Below, piece by piece: positions 8,669 through 16,855 of a DNA stretch of 64,000 nt. The notes beneath the pieces were generated by a model. The model saw only the letters and a list, made by a program, of their open reading frames with translations. It did not search any database and was not told where the DNA came from. Made by a program: the position numbers and the translations under genes. The stretch's first letter is position 1, and each line of letters begins with the position of its first letter. Source of the DNA: Streptomyces venezuelae (GTDB lineage Bacteria > Actinomycetota > Actinomycetes > Streptomycetales > Streptomycetaceae); assembly GCF_008642315.1 (NCBI RefSeq), contig NZ_CP029192.1:2976001-3040000 (forward strand), read 5' to 3'.

Positions 8669-9808
8669 GTGAACGTTCGGACCATCGCGCCGGAGGGGAT
8701 GCCACGGCCCACCGGTGAGGATGGCCACACCCTTCTCGACGTCGTCTGGCAGCACTTCTCCGCCTCCCTTCGCTGGCCAACCTTCGATTACGTCGATCGG
8801 AAGCTGTACGCATCGGGCCTGAAGTTCGAAGAGGCCGTGCAACAGCTGTGCCCTGCACTGCTCCGGGGCGTAGACGCTGACCTGTGGCGGCTTCCGCAGG
8901 CCACGACGGAGCTGTCTCTGACGGTTGCTGGCGCTGCGAACTGCGCAGGTACCGGTCCTGCTACCCGGGTTTTCCTTGCCATGGTGCGGACTGCGGCTTC
9001 GATCGAGCCCCACTATCAGCCCGAGGAGCCCGGTGCGCTGCCAGATCTGCGACTAGTCGACCTGGGGCCTGTGGCAGCTCCCGTCGATGTTGTGGCGCTG
9101 AACAAGAAGGTCACGTTTGCCGCCTTTGCTCTCGGGCTACACGAGCCCTGCTTCCGCGGAGGCAGCCACAACCATGAAGATCTCGACTGGACGCTGCGCT
9201 ACGACCGAGACATTCGCCCGTTCGCTGACGTGGCCCAAGTGGACGAGTACTGGCGCATCCGTGAGCAAGTGCTGGGGCCAGCGCGAGTTGAGTCCGACAA
9301 CACACCCTTCCGAAAGACCCCGGACCCCCTTCTCGCTCCGGCGCCCAAGACCACAGCGGCCGTCCCGATCGCGAAGTCGGAGTCGGCAAAGGCCATGCGT
9401 GTCACCTGCACACTGCATTCGCTGATCGCAGATGTCGCAGCCGAACGATTCAACGTCGGTCTCTACTACGACGCGGTCAGGAGTGCCTTCCAGGCGGTGG
9501 AGCACCGAGTCGCGACGCTCGTCGGCGTCAACGAGGTAGGTGAGAGGCTAATGGGTATCGCCTTGGGTAAACCGGCCCCTCAGATCACAGTTACCCGGTC
9601 CACAGGAAGCTCGCTGGAGAGCGAGCAGAACGGCATGCAGTTCCTGTTCAAGGGCGCGATGGGCGCGTTGCGCAACCCTCGCATGCACGGGCCAGACGAG
9701 AAGGACGCCCGCGATGAGGCCGAGGAGATGCTGGTCTTCGCCAGCTTCCTGATGCGGCGCCTCGACATTGAAGACGAGCGGCGCAAGGCCGCCACTTCGG
9801 GGCCGTGA
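8669..9808 (+). CDS. TIGR02391 (Ymh)-family protein, cargo gene beside attL
   Basis: 379 aa from a GTG preceded by a G-rich RBS (GGGGGGGC). The N-terminal two thirds (about residues 1-235) match nothing I recognise. The C-terminal 130 residues have the TIGR02391/Ymh signature: RFNVGLYYDAVRSAFQAVEHRV, LMGIALGKPAP, EQNGMQFLFKGAMGALRNPRMH, and EMLVFASFLMRRLD. Ymh domains are helical, recall HEPN-type folds, and are frequent on mobile elements; their biochemical role is unknown to me. It stands alone between attL and the integrase and is convergent with int, with a strong terminator between them. A defence or toxin role is speculation. Confidence 0.7.
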   Translation: MNVRTIAPEGMPRPTGEDGHTLLDVVWQHFSASLRWPTFDYVDRKLYASGLKFEEAVQQLCPALLRGVDADLWRLPQATTELSLTVAGAANCAGTGPATRVFLAMVRTAASIEPHYQPEEPGALPDLRLVDLGPVAAPVDVVALNKKVTFAAFALGLHEPCFRGGSHNHEDLDWTLRYDRDIRPFADVAQVDEYWRIREQVLGPARVESDNTPFRKTPDPLLAPAPKTTAAVPIAKSESAKAMRVTCTLHSLIADVAAERFNVGLYYDAVRSAFQAVEHRVATLVGVNEVGERLMGIALGKPAPQITVTRSTGSSLESEQNGMQFLFKGAMGALRNPRMHGPDEKDARDEAEEMLVFASFLMRRLDIEDERRKAATSGP

Positions 9809-9843
9809 TCGCACGCCGCCTCTGAGCTGCCAGGTCCTATACG

Positions 9844-9887
9844 CAGGTAGGGGTCCCGGAACCATATGGGCCCGGGACCCCTACCTG
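9844..9887. terminator. Bidirectional terminator between the Ymh-family gene and int
   Basis: A perfect 16-bp stem, CAGGTAGGGGTCCCGG (9844-9859) with its complement at 9872-9887, around a 12-nt loop. It sits between two convergent genes and could serve both. Confidence 0.85.
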
Positions 9888-9975
9888 TATTCATGTCTTC
9901 CTTCGCGTCCTACGTCACGGCCACCGGCTCCCTGACGAGGGCGCTAGGGCTCTCATACGGGACCAGGTTGCTGTG

Positions 9976-11358
9976 TCAGTCCGCTGAGTCCTCCCCGAGC
10001 CCCTGCATGATCCGGTCGTTCATCTCCTGCTCCTGACCGTCGATGCACTTGGCGTAGATCTTCAGAAGGACATCCACCGAGTGGCCCGCGCGAGCGGCGA
10101 CCTCCGGGGCCGGGACACCGGAGTTGAGCCACTGGGAGACTCCCGCGTGACGGAGGTCGTACGGCCGGAAGGCGAGGACCGAGGACACCTGGTCGGGGAC
10201 GAGGGCGAGTTCCCGCGCCTGCTTCCACGCACGCGAGTACGAGGAGGCCGCGATCACGTTGCCCCGCTCGCTGGAGAACAGCCGGCCGTCCTTCGCCGTA
10301 ACGAACTCCTTCAAGTGTTCGCGCAGCAGGCGCACCAGCGGAGGCGGGATCGGCACGATGCGCACCTCGCCATCAGCGCGCTGTTTCAGCCCCCGCCGGT
10401 CATGCGCCTCGCCGGAGTCGGTCCACGCCTTCCCCGCCGAGGGGCGCGTCTCCGCCAGCTCGATGCGTCCCCAGCCGGACGCCGGAAGGGTGCAGTCGGA
10501 CCGACGGAGCCCGAGCGCCTCGCCCGGCCGCATGGCCGCGTAGTACAGGCACCCGAAGAACGCCCGCAGCCGTCGGCCGCTTGCCCGCTCGAAGCCGCCC
10601 ACATAGGTGAGCGCAGTCAGCAGCTCCCGAGCCTGCCGCGGATTGACCACCACCCGACGATCGACTTCCTGAACCGCGCGCTTGCCACGCTTGCGACGTA
10701 CCCGGCTCAGCGGGTTGGACGTGAGGTGCTCCAGCTCCACCGCGTATTCGAGCGCATTGAATACCACCGCCCGCCGACGCCGATACGTCTGCGTCGCCGC
10801 AGGCTTGCCGTCTAGCCTCCGCCCCAGTCCGTCGATCAGCTCATGGACACGGGCGATCTCTTGCAGCTCTCCGACCGGAAGCGACGCCTTTTCGATCCAG
10901 CGGACAGCAGAGGCGATCTCTTCTGGCCGCTCCCGGTCTCTGCGCGGCACGGGCAGGAGGTACGAACGGAGCGCGCGACGCAAGGCCTCCGGGGTCGGCC
11001 GCCCCCGTCCCGGCTTGACGAGGACCGGGATGACTGTCGCCAGGGCATCGGTCATGCTGTCCCGATGCTTGGCCGATGCCTCCGCCCACCGTGCATCGAC
11101 GTACTTGATCGCCAGGTCGAGGAAGGACAGGGCCGCCTTCCCACCCCGCAGGGAGTCGGGGAGGCCCGTCACCGTGTCGAACGGCTCGCCCTTGTCGAGT
11201 GCCCGCACGAGCTTGGCCCGGAAGCGATCGGCCAGCGCCTTCGTCTTGTGCGACTCACTGAACGGCTGACCGTCAACCACCCAGCGCACGAGGTAAGTCG
11301 GCTTCTTGGTGGTCTTGTTGACTGACAACTTCCACACAGAGACCTTGTACGACTTCAC
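9976..11358 (-). CDS. int: Tyrosine recombinase (AICE integrase)
   Basis: 460 aa. It catalyses site-specific integration at, and excision from, the tRNA-Arg site. The C-terminal catalytic domain shows R277 in AAMRPGEALGLR, R403 in PYDLRHAGVSQWL, H426 in ARAGHSVDV, and nucleophile Y435 in LLKIYAKCID. The first His of the usual HxxRH box is replaced by Tyr (PYDLRH), as I recall for AICE integrases. The N-terminal 60 residues form a compact arm-binding-like domain (YLVRWVVDGQPFSESH). The start overlaps the xis stop by 4 nt (ATGA), so the two are translationally coupled. No inactivating change is seen. Confidence 0.95.
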   Translation of the reverse strand: MKSYKVSVWKLSVNKTTKKPTYLVRWVVDGQPFSESHKTKALADRFRAKLVRALDKGEPFDTVTGLPDSLRGGKAALSFLDLAIKYVDARWAEASAKHRDSMTDALATVIPVLVKPGRGRPTPEALRRALRSYLLPVPRRDRERPEEIASAVRWIEKASLPVGELQEIARVHELIDGLGRRLDGKPAATQTYRRRRAVVFNALEYAVELEHLTSNPLSRVRRKRGKRAVQEVDRRVVVNPRQARELLTALTYVGGFERASGRRLRAFFGCLYYAAMRPGEALGLRRSDCTLPASGWGRIELAETRPSAGKAWTDSGEAHDRRGLKQRADGEVRIVPIPPPLVRLLREHLKEFVTAKDGRLFSSERGNVIAASSYSRAWKQARELALVPDQVSSVLAFRPYDLRHAGVSQWLNSGVPAPEVAARAGHSVDVLLKIYAKCIDGQEQEMNDRIMQGLGEDSAD

Positions 11359-11576
11359 GAGGCCACCCCCTCCGCCCGCTCCTCCAACCAGTCGTTGAGC
11401 ACGTCGCGCCGAACCCGCAGCTCACCGTTCGGCAGCCGTATGCAGGCCGGGGCGATACGGAGCTCCCGCCAGCGGTAGAAGGTGCGCCGGGAGATGCCGC
11501 CAAGCTCATCGAGCACCTGCCGAACGGTGAGGAGTTCGGCCGATTTCGTACGGGCGTCACGCGCCACGGGAAGCAC
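11355..11576 (-). CDS. xis: Excisionase / MerR-like HTH protein
   Basis: About 73 aa from the GTG at 11576, which has GGGAGGG a few bases upstream; a second GTG at 11567 is possible. Residues 13-65 form a winged-helix excisionase/HTH_17 domain (ELLTVRQVLDELGGISRRTFYRWRE, ending LNDWLEERA). Small basic proteins of this type assist integrase in excision of pSAM2-like elements. The gene overlaps the rep stop by about 20 nt and int by 4 nt, giving the compact order rep-xis-int. A longer upstream reading would overlap rep heavily and is unlikely. Confidence 0.85.
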   Translation of the reverse strand: MLPVARDARTKSAELLTVRQVLDELGGISRRTFYRWRELRIAPACIRLPNGELRVRRDVLNDWLEERAEGVAS

Positions 11577-12927
11577 CGCCCTCCCGTACCGAAGCAGCCA
11601 GGAGTGCCGCTTCCGGCGAGTAGCCGCGCCCGGCGTAGCGCCACTCGCCGACGGTGACCGTGGGCCGCGAGCCGACACCGAGGGCGGTTCGCTGCTCCTC
11701 CGCACGATGCTCTGCGCGAGCCTGCCGGAGTGCGGTCAGAGTGGTGGAGTAGCGACGCGACTTGCTGGAGAAGTGGCCGCCGTAGCCGAGCATGTGCGCC
11801 CAGCGTCGTAAGCCGAGCGGCGCGAAGTCCGGCAGGCCACCGAGCCACCAGCACGTGCTGATCATGCGGAGCACGTGGGCGCGTACGGGTAACAGGACCA
11901 GGTCCCGCGCCCCGTGAATACGACCGTCCACCGCGCCGGCGGTCTCGGCTCCCTTCGTCGCGTACTTGGCGATGTATCCGGCGACAGCCGCCGAGGTCAG
12001 CCGCTCCCCCGCCCCGAAGGCGGAGATAGGGCGTACGTCGATCTGCTCTCCGAACCTCAGCAAACGCGGGCCGACAATGTCCGGTCCGGGAGCCTGGAGC
12101 CGCACCCTCTCGGTAGCACCACGGACAGCCTGCAAGAGCAGGGCAGTCGTGGCCCAGCCTGGCGGAGCCGAGTTGGCCCCCTCCGGGCCGTCGAGGCGGA
12201 TGACGGCATGGAAGTGGACCAGTCCGCGCCGTTGGTACTCGGCGACCTTGGCGTACGACAGCCGGGCGCTCTCGCCGAACTCCCCGCGGGAGACTCCAGC
12301 CGTCCGGGCGATCTCGCGGCGCAGCTCCAGGACGAAGCGGTGCCAGAGTCCGCCTGATTGCGCCTGCCAGAGCACGGCTCCGGCGTAGTCGTAACAGCGC
12401 GGGCAGAAAGGTTCCCCGAGCCGCGGGTCGTCGTCCGAGTGCCGTGCGTGGCACCCGGCGGGCGATCCATGCGGGCAGGGCTCCCCGGACTTGCGGGGTC
12501 GGCAAGCCCGCACGCGGCCGTCGCGCTCCCGGCGAGTGTGGACCGGGCCGAAGCCAGGAGCGGTGAGCGTCGCGAACACCCGAGGGTGGCCACCGACTTC
12601 CTCCCCCACGTTCTTGCCGCCGACCAGTCCGGCACGGATCAGTTGGTACGTGTCCGCCTGGTAGATGCGGGCGCACGTCGGGCAGACCGTCGCCCGACGG
12701 TTGCCGCAGGCGGTGAGCAGTCGGCCGCCGTAGACGTCCGAGTCGTACGAGAGGAGGGCCTCGCCAGTCGACGAGTCGACGACCGTGGCGGTGCCGACGA
12801 GGTGAATCGGGTTGGCGCAGCCCCCGAGGCGGATGATCTGGCGTCGCCAGGCCTCGAAGCCCGGCTCTCCGGCCCTGTCGATCAGCGCGGAGACGTCCTT
12901 CGGGAGGGTCAGGGAAGACGTGGTCAT
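11557..12927 (-). CDS. Replication initiator protein (RepSA-like)
   Basis: 456 aa from the ATG at 12927. It resembles the rolling-circle initiators of AICEs. The HUH-type metal-binding pair is H238-F-H240 in RGLVHFHAVIRLDG. An N-terminal cysteine cluster (TVCPTCARIY, then EPFCPRCYDYAG with intervening Cys/His) suggests zinc binding. A later motif VAGYIAKYATKGAE holds the conserved Tyr/Lys segment where the nicking tyrosine is expected. The start overlaps the preceding small gene by 4 nt (ATGA). AICEs replicate transiently after excision with this protein. Longer upstream readings run antisense to good coding sequence and were not chosen. Confidence 0.88.
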   Translation of the reverse strand: MTTSSLTLPKDVSALIDRAGEPGFEAWRRQIIRLGGCANPIHLVGTATVVDSSTGEALLSYDSDVYGGRLLTACGNRRATVCPTCARIYQADTYQLIRAGLVGGKNVGEEVGGHPRVFATLTAPGFGPVHTRRERDGRVRACRPRKSGEPCPHGSPAGCHARHSDDDPRLGEPFCPRCYDYAGAVLWQAQSGGLWHRFVLELRREIARTAGVSRGEFGESARLSYAKVAEYQRRGLVHFHAVIRLDGPEGANSAPPGWATTALLLQAVRGATERVRLQAPGPDIVGPRLLRFGEQIDVRPISAFGAGERLTSAAVAGYIAKYATKGAETAGAVDGRIHGARDLVLLPVRAHVLRMISTCWWLGGLPDFAPLGLRRWAHMLGYGGHFSSKSRRYSTTLTALRQARAEHRAEEQRTALGVGSRPTVTVGEWRYAGRGYSPEAALLAASVREGGASRGA

Positions 12928-13175
12928 GGACGACCACCCCCGCCGAACGCCTGCCACATGACGGCAGAGATCCCTTGGGGCCGAGTCTTGGCACTGAAGC
13001 GAAGCGTCGGATCGGTGAGCCAGAGGGCGGCGGCGTGCGCCGGGCAGAGCCAGCGTTCGAAGCCGTCGAGTCCGACGAGAACGACCTGTTCCCGTCCGAC
13101 GCAGGTCGGCTGTTCCCTGTCCCTCAGCTCGCATTCGAGCGGAGGAGATTTGCGCGGACGATGCGCGATGGACAA
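12924..13175 (-). CDS. Small conserved AICE protein of unknown function
   Basis: About 83 aa, using a TTG start at 13175 with AAAGGAG 10 nt upstream; an in-frame GTG at 13202 is an alternative without a good RBS. The sequence has paired cysteines (LECELRDREQPTCVG, then FERWLCPAHAAALW), so a small zinc-binding fold is possible. It ends MWQAFGGGGRP and overlaps the start of rep by 4 nt, implying coupled translation. I do not recognise a family by name. Confidence 0.6.
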   Translation of the reverse strand: MSIAHRPRKSPPLECELRDREQPTCVGREQVVLVGLDGFERWLCPAHAAALWLTDPTLRFSAKTRPQGISAVMWQAFGGGGRP

Positions 13176-13306
13176 AGTGAGGGTGCTCCTTTCACTACTC
13201 ACGTGGCGGATGGAGTGGGTTCCTGACGGGGTCGGGTTTGGCGACTTCGCGCCCCGTCGGGAGCCCGTTGTGCAGGCGCTGTTCAGCTGAGGCCGTGCGG
13301 GATGGG

Positions 13307-13501
13307 TCAGAAGCGGAGCCCTCCGAGGAAGGCGCCCAGGCCGGCGAGGACCGTGGCCACGAGGGGCGCGGCCATCGTCCGGGCGAGCAGGAAGCCGAAG
13401 GCCGAGCAGAGCAGCAGGTCGGCCCAGCGCAGGTAGCGGATGCGCAGCAGGAACCAGATGAGCAGTCCGAGCAGCAGCACCGCCGAGACGGACACGAGCA
13501 C
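13307..13501 (-). CDS. Small two-helix membrane protein (Spd-like position)
   Basis: 64 aa, almost all hydrophobic: one predicted membrane helix at about residues 3-20 (SVSAVLLLGLLIWFLL), a short basic turn, and a second helix pair around residues 27-60. The GTG start has AAAGGGG upstream. It sits between the transfer ATPase and rep, where AICEs and conjugative Streptomyces plasmids carry spread (spd) genes that help intramycelial transfer. Assignment to transfer is from position and topology only. Confidence 0.6.
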   Translation of the reverse strand: MLVSVSAVLLLGLLIWFLLRIRYLRWADLLLCSAFGFLLARTMAAPLVATVLAGLGAFLGGLRF

Positions 13502-13513
13502 GGTGGACCCCTT

Positions 13514-14830
13514 TCACTTCGCGTCCAGCAGTTCGGGAAGGTGCGGGGTGAGGTGCGCGTACCCGGCCGCTATGGCTTCCGCGTCCGCTTCGGTGATCAG
13601 GTGGGAGCGGGCGCGTTCCCAGCCGTCGCCGGAGGCCAGCACAGCGGTACCGGCTTGTTCCGGCGTGATCGCCTGCGCTGCCTTGAGAGCGTCGGGGTTG
13701 AGGTCACCCAGGGCCATCTCTGCTGTGCCGGGGTCGGCGACGCGGTGGCAGACTCGCCCGCCGAGCTGGGCACGTAGGGCCGTGACTCCGGGCCCCAGGT
13801 CGGAGCCGACGCGTTGGCCGGCGACGACGAGGAAGACGCCGAGCGCCGCGCCGAGTTGGGCGAGCCGGATCAGCGCCGTACCGGCCGCGTGCGCTTCGTC
13901 CTTCTCGTTCCTGCTCGCGATGAGGAACAGTTCCGCAATCTCGTCGACGATGACGACCACCGGGACCGGCCGCTCCTGCTCCGGGAGGCCCCAGATGTTC
14001 CGGGCACGAGCCGCACGGCAGACGGTCATGCGGTCGAGGGTGAGGTCGACCAGCGCGGCCAGGAGCCTGACGGCTTGCTCACGGTTGGTTGCGAGCGCCG
14101 ATAACCGCGGTTCGTACAGCGACAGTTCCATGCCGCCCTTGCAGTCGACGCCGACCAGGGCGACGGGTTGCGGCGCCAGGCCCGCCACGAGCGCGTTGAT
14201 TAGGGTGGACTTCCCGGACCGGGTGGCGCCGACGATCAGCCAGTGCGGTATGCGGCGCAGGTCGATCACCCATGCGGCGCCGGTCTCCAGCGCACCGACC
14301 GCAACGCGGAGAAGCTGAACGGGCTCCCGCTGCTTCGGTATGCGCGGGTACGCCAACGGATCGGTGACCGAGGCCGTGATCCGGACCGTTCCCGGCTTCT
14401 GGGAAAGGACCCGGACCGCATGGACCTCCCAGGCTTCAGCCATGGCAGGCGCCGCCTTGACGAAGTCGTCCGGCACCTGGCCAGGAAGAAGACGCGCCAG
14501 CAACCAGAAGCCGCCGGCAGTCGGCCGTATGAACCCGAACCGGGGCACCAACGGCTGAGGCGGAGGCGCCCCCTTGCCGACGAGCCCCGACACGACCGTC
14601 AGAGCAGGACGGCGACTCACAGCCAGGCCGCACCCGGCCATCAGCGGACGCCACGTGCGGATGACGCGGCAGCACGCGACCGGGAACCCGAATAGGAGCC
14701 AGCAAGCGACTGGGTAGCGGCGGCGCAGGGCCGGGCCTGCGAGGAGCAGGCCCGACACCAGCACTGCGGCCACCACCAGGAACCAGCTCGGCCAGGTCGT
14801 TCCAGCCGAAGCGGTGGAGGCCAGCATCAT
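13514..14830 (-). CDS. FtsK/SpoIIIE-type conjugative transfer protein (TraSA-like)
   Basis: 438 aa. Two N-terminal membrane helices (about residues 12-32 and 38-52) are followed by a P-loop ATPase domain: Walker A GATRSGKST with K207 and Walker B VVVIVDEIAEL. This is the single-protein DNA pump used by Streptomyces conjugative elements to move double-stranded DNA between mycelia. The ATG at 14830 overlaps the preceding stop as TGATG, so it is translated with the upstream regulatory gene. Both ATPase motifs look intact. Confidence 0.92.
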   Translation of the reverse strand: MMLASTASAGTTWPSWFLVVAAVLVSGLLLAGPALRRRYPVACWLLFGFPVACCRVIRTWRPLMAGCGLAVSRRPALTVVSGLVGKGAPPPQPLVPRFGFIRPTAGGFWLLARLLPGQVPDDFVKAAPAMAEAWEVHAVRVLSQKPGTVRITASVTDPLAYPRIPKQREPVQLLRVAVGALETGAAWVIDLRRIPHWLIVGATRSGKSTLINALVAGLAPQPVALVGVDCKGGMELSLYEPRLSALATNREQAVRLLAALVDLTLDRMTVCRAARARNIWGLPEQERPVPVVVIVDEIAELFLIASRNEKDEAHAAGTALIRLAQLGAALGVFLVVAGQRVGSDLGPGVTALRAQLGGRVCHRVADPGTAEMALGDLNPDALKAAQAITPEQAGTAVLASGDGWERARSHLITEADAEAIAAGYAHLTPHLPELLDAK

Positions 14831-15198
14831 CACTGCGTGGCCCCCTTCCCGGCTGGAGCCGGAGCGTTCAGGGGCCGGATCTCCGCCGCGCGGAAGGCGA
14901 CGCCGTGTCGGCCGTCGTTCTCCCACGGCGTGGCCACCAAGTCCCGTACAGCCACGGGCATGCCGAGCTGCACGCCGCTGGGCTCACCAGGGACGTTCAC
15001 GGTCACCACGTCGGCCGACGCGCCTGACATCAGGCACAGGCCTACCTGGTACACGGTCTTGCCCGTGTCGCGGTCAACGCGGAGCTGACCGGTCTCACGG
15101 TTCGCGATCCGCGGAGCAGGGGGAACGGCACAGATGATCCCCGTGAACTTCGCGGTGTCGATCGGAAGGCTTGCCACTTGATTGGACTCCTCATCCAT
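14830..15198 (-). CDS. SCO3933-type small regulatory protein of AICEs
   Basis: 122 aa, starting MDEESN. The core (about residues 20-105) reads as a small beta-rich protein: TGKTVYQVGLCLMSG, ADVVTVNVPGEPSG, LVATPWENDGRHGVAFRA. I recall proteins of this kind being annotated in Streptomyces AICEs as SCO3933-family regulatory proteins, always just before tra. It is the first gene of the leftward operon that continues into tra, and its upstream region contains the two palindromes proposed as KorSA operators. A role like that of pSAM2 Pra (activator of replication) is a guess from position. Confidence 0.6.
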   Translation of the reverse strand: MDEESNQVASLPIDTAKFTGIICAVPPAPRIANRETGQLRVDRDTGKTVYQVGLCLMSGASADVVTVNVPGEPSGVQLGMPVAVRDLVATPWENDGRHGVAFRAAEIRPLNAPAPAGKGATQ

Positions 15199-15232
15199 CG
15201 CACCCGAAGGCCGACCCTCCGGGCTGCTTTAC

Positions 15233-15281
15233 AACCCGTAGTACGGGTTGAGAGTCCAGAGTGACCACCCGTAGTACGGGT
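15233..15281. promoter_or_regulatory. Two palindromic operators between the tra operon and korSA-like gene
   Basis: Site 1 is AACCCGTAGTACGGGTT (15233-15249), with 8-bp arms around one central base. Site 2 is ACCCGTAGTACGGGT (15267-15281), with 7-bp arms. The centres (15241 and 15274) are 33 bp apart, about three helical turns, placing both on the same face. A candidate rightward promoter (TTGAGA at 15248, TAGTAC at 15272, 18-bp spacer) is overlapped by both sites, and a TTGACA-like -35 for leftward transcription (complement of 15282-15287) adjoins site 2. Control by the divergent GntR protein is inferred. Confidence 0.7.
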
Positions 15282-15380
15282 TGTCAACCGTCTTGGGATA
15301 GGGGACGCTGTTCACCGCAACGCACAAGCCGTCTACGACGGCGCACAGCTGATCGGGAACCACGGCCACGGAGGGCCTAC

Positions 15381-16121
15381 ATGCCGCCACAGAACACGCA
15401 GCCGAAGTACCGGCAGATCGCCGACTACCTGCGCGAAGGCATCCTGAACGGCACCTACCCGGCCGGCCAGCCGCTCCCCTCCGAGGAGACATTGGCCAAG
15501 CAGTTCGGCGTGACGCGCCCCACGGTCCGTCAGGGCCTCACCGAGCTGCGAGCATCCGGCCTCGTCGAGGTCATCATGGGGCGGGGCACGTTCGCCCGCT
15601 CACCCCAGAGCCGCCCCAGCCATACGCGCCCGCGCGGCATCCGACGCACGCCGGATGGAGGCTACGTCGAGGCCGACGGCATCCGATGGGCCAACGCCGA
15701 ACCCCCCGTAGCCACCCGTACGGATGCCCCGCTCGCGCTTGCCGACCTGTTGCGCATCCCGCCGGGCGAGCCGATGTTCACGTACGACGCGTTGCAGACC
15801 GCCGACAACGGCCGTCTCCGCCAACTCCACCGCACGTACGTGCCGTTCTCCGTATTGATCGACACCAAGTACGAAGAGGAAGCGCCCCCGCCGGCCCCAG
15901 AGCTCTACGCATCACTCGCAGACCTGGGCCACGAACTCCACTTCACGGAGTACATCCGCACCCGCATGCCACTCCCGGACCAGGCCCAGGCGCTCAGGCT
16001 CCCCGAAGGCGTCCCCCTGCTCCACATCATCCGCGTGACACTCAGCGCGACAGAGAAGCCGCTCGCCCTGGAGGAATTCCACCTTCCAGGCGACGACTTG
16101 GAGCTTTCCTTCAGGCTGTAG
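15381..16121 (+). CDS. GntR-family repressor (KorSA-like, HutC subfamily)
   Basis: 246 aa. Residues 8-72 are the winged helix of GntR regulators (YRQIADYLREGILNGTYPAG, then LPSEETLAKQFGVTRPTVRQ). Residues 95-245 are a UTRA/HutC-type ligand-binding domain (ALADLLRIPPGEPMF, ending PLALEEFHLPGDDLELSFRL). In pSAM2 the equivalent KorSA represses the activator of replication and transfer and keeps the element integrated. The start ATG at 15381 follows GAGGG; earlier in-frame codons would read through the operator region. It is transcribed away from the tra-rep-xis-int operon, with two palindromes between. Confidence 0.88.
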   Translation: MPPQNTQPKYRQIADYLREGILNGTYPAGQPLPSEETLAKQFGVTRPTVRQGLTELRASGLVEVIMGRGTFARSPQSRPSHTRPRGIRRTPDGGYVEADGIRWANAEPPVATRTDAPLALADLLRIPPGEPMFTYDALQTADNGRLRQLHRTYVPFSVLIDTKYEEEAPPPAPELYASLADLGHELHFTEYIRTRMPLPDQAQALRLPEGVPLLHIIRVTLSATEKPLALEEFHLPGDDLELSFRL

Positions 16122-16186
16122 CAGACGCCCAGTTGGCTCAGACTTTCTCTACTGGTTCAAGGCGGCTCGCTCCGCTCACCGCGCGC

Positions 16187-16208
16187 GGCCCGGCCCCCGG
16201 GCCGGGCC
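16187..16208 (+). terminator. GC-only hairpin after the KorSA-like gene
   Basis: GGCCCGGCC (16187-16195) pairs with GGCCGGGCC (16200-16208) around a 4-nt loop, 66 nt after the repressor stop. No T-run follows, as is common for Streptomyces terminators. Confidence 0.5.
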
Positions 16209-16416
16209 TGCGCTCCTGCCTCCGTCCCGCTCAGCCCGGCCGGCGCCCGTGCCGCGCACACGACATCAGCCGCTTGCTGGCGGGGAAGAGGTGCGTTGAG
16301 TTGGGCAGTTGGCTCCACGGCTTCAACGTGCCGTGCTGCTCACAGGTCCACTAAACGCCGTGAGGCCGGGGACAGGATGAGGCCGGGTACCTGTAAGCGG
16401 AGCAAGGCGCCCCCCC

Positions 16417-16641
16417 TCATCTGATGAGCGTGCGCAGGACAGGAACGCTGGTACCGGCGCTGGCCAAGCCTGCGATAACGGCGGCAGCCACAGAGCCGCC
16501 CGCGAATACCGACAAAGAACCCATGACCAGGCCAATGACGAGAGCTGTGAGCAGGACTACGGCGGTGTGAAGAGACAGAAACGGCGGGGGCGTGGGCTGG
16601 TTCTGCGGTGAGTCGCACGACTCCGAATGCTGAGTGGTCAT
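16417..16641 (-). CDS. Small membrane protein
   Basis: 74 aa from the ATG at 16641 (an in-frame longer reading exists but adds no hydrophobic segment). A polar N-terminus (SESCDSPQNQPTPPP) precedes two membrane helices at about residues 20-42 and 45-65 (VVLLTALVIGLVMGSL; GGSVAAAVIAGLASAG). The C-terminus is short and basic. It lies alone between the repressor terminator and the WD40 gene, transcribed leftward. Function unknown; membrane spread proteins of conjugative elements have this size and shape. Confidence 0.5.
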   Translation of the reverse strand: MTTQHSESCDSPQNQPTPPPFLSLHTAVVLLTALVIGLVMGSLSVFAGGSVAAAVIAGLASAGTSVPVLRTLIR

Positions 16642-16855
16642 GCTTCGACTGTCCATCAACAGGCGCCCTGACCTGCCCTGATCGAACAAAGTTGGAGAAG
16701 CCTGATCGACAGACCAACATCGCCGTACAGCTAGCGGCTGTTATGGAATGATCACCCCAATCCGCCATCGTTCAGAGGTGTTCAGTCAAGTCCACTGCTG
16801 TACAGGGGTGGGTGTTCTAGCCTGGTTCGCCACGACGCGACACGGGGCAGGCGAG

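Noticed and set aside
8396..9013. Minus-strand frame left of the Ymh-family gene
   Set aside because: Overlaps the start of a better-supported plus-strand gene and has poor codon bias.
12358..13290. Plus-strand frame opposite rep
   Set aside because: Antisense to rep and the small AICE gene; no domain or RBS.
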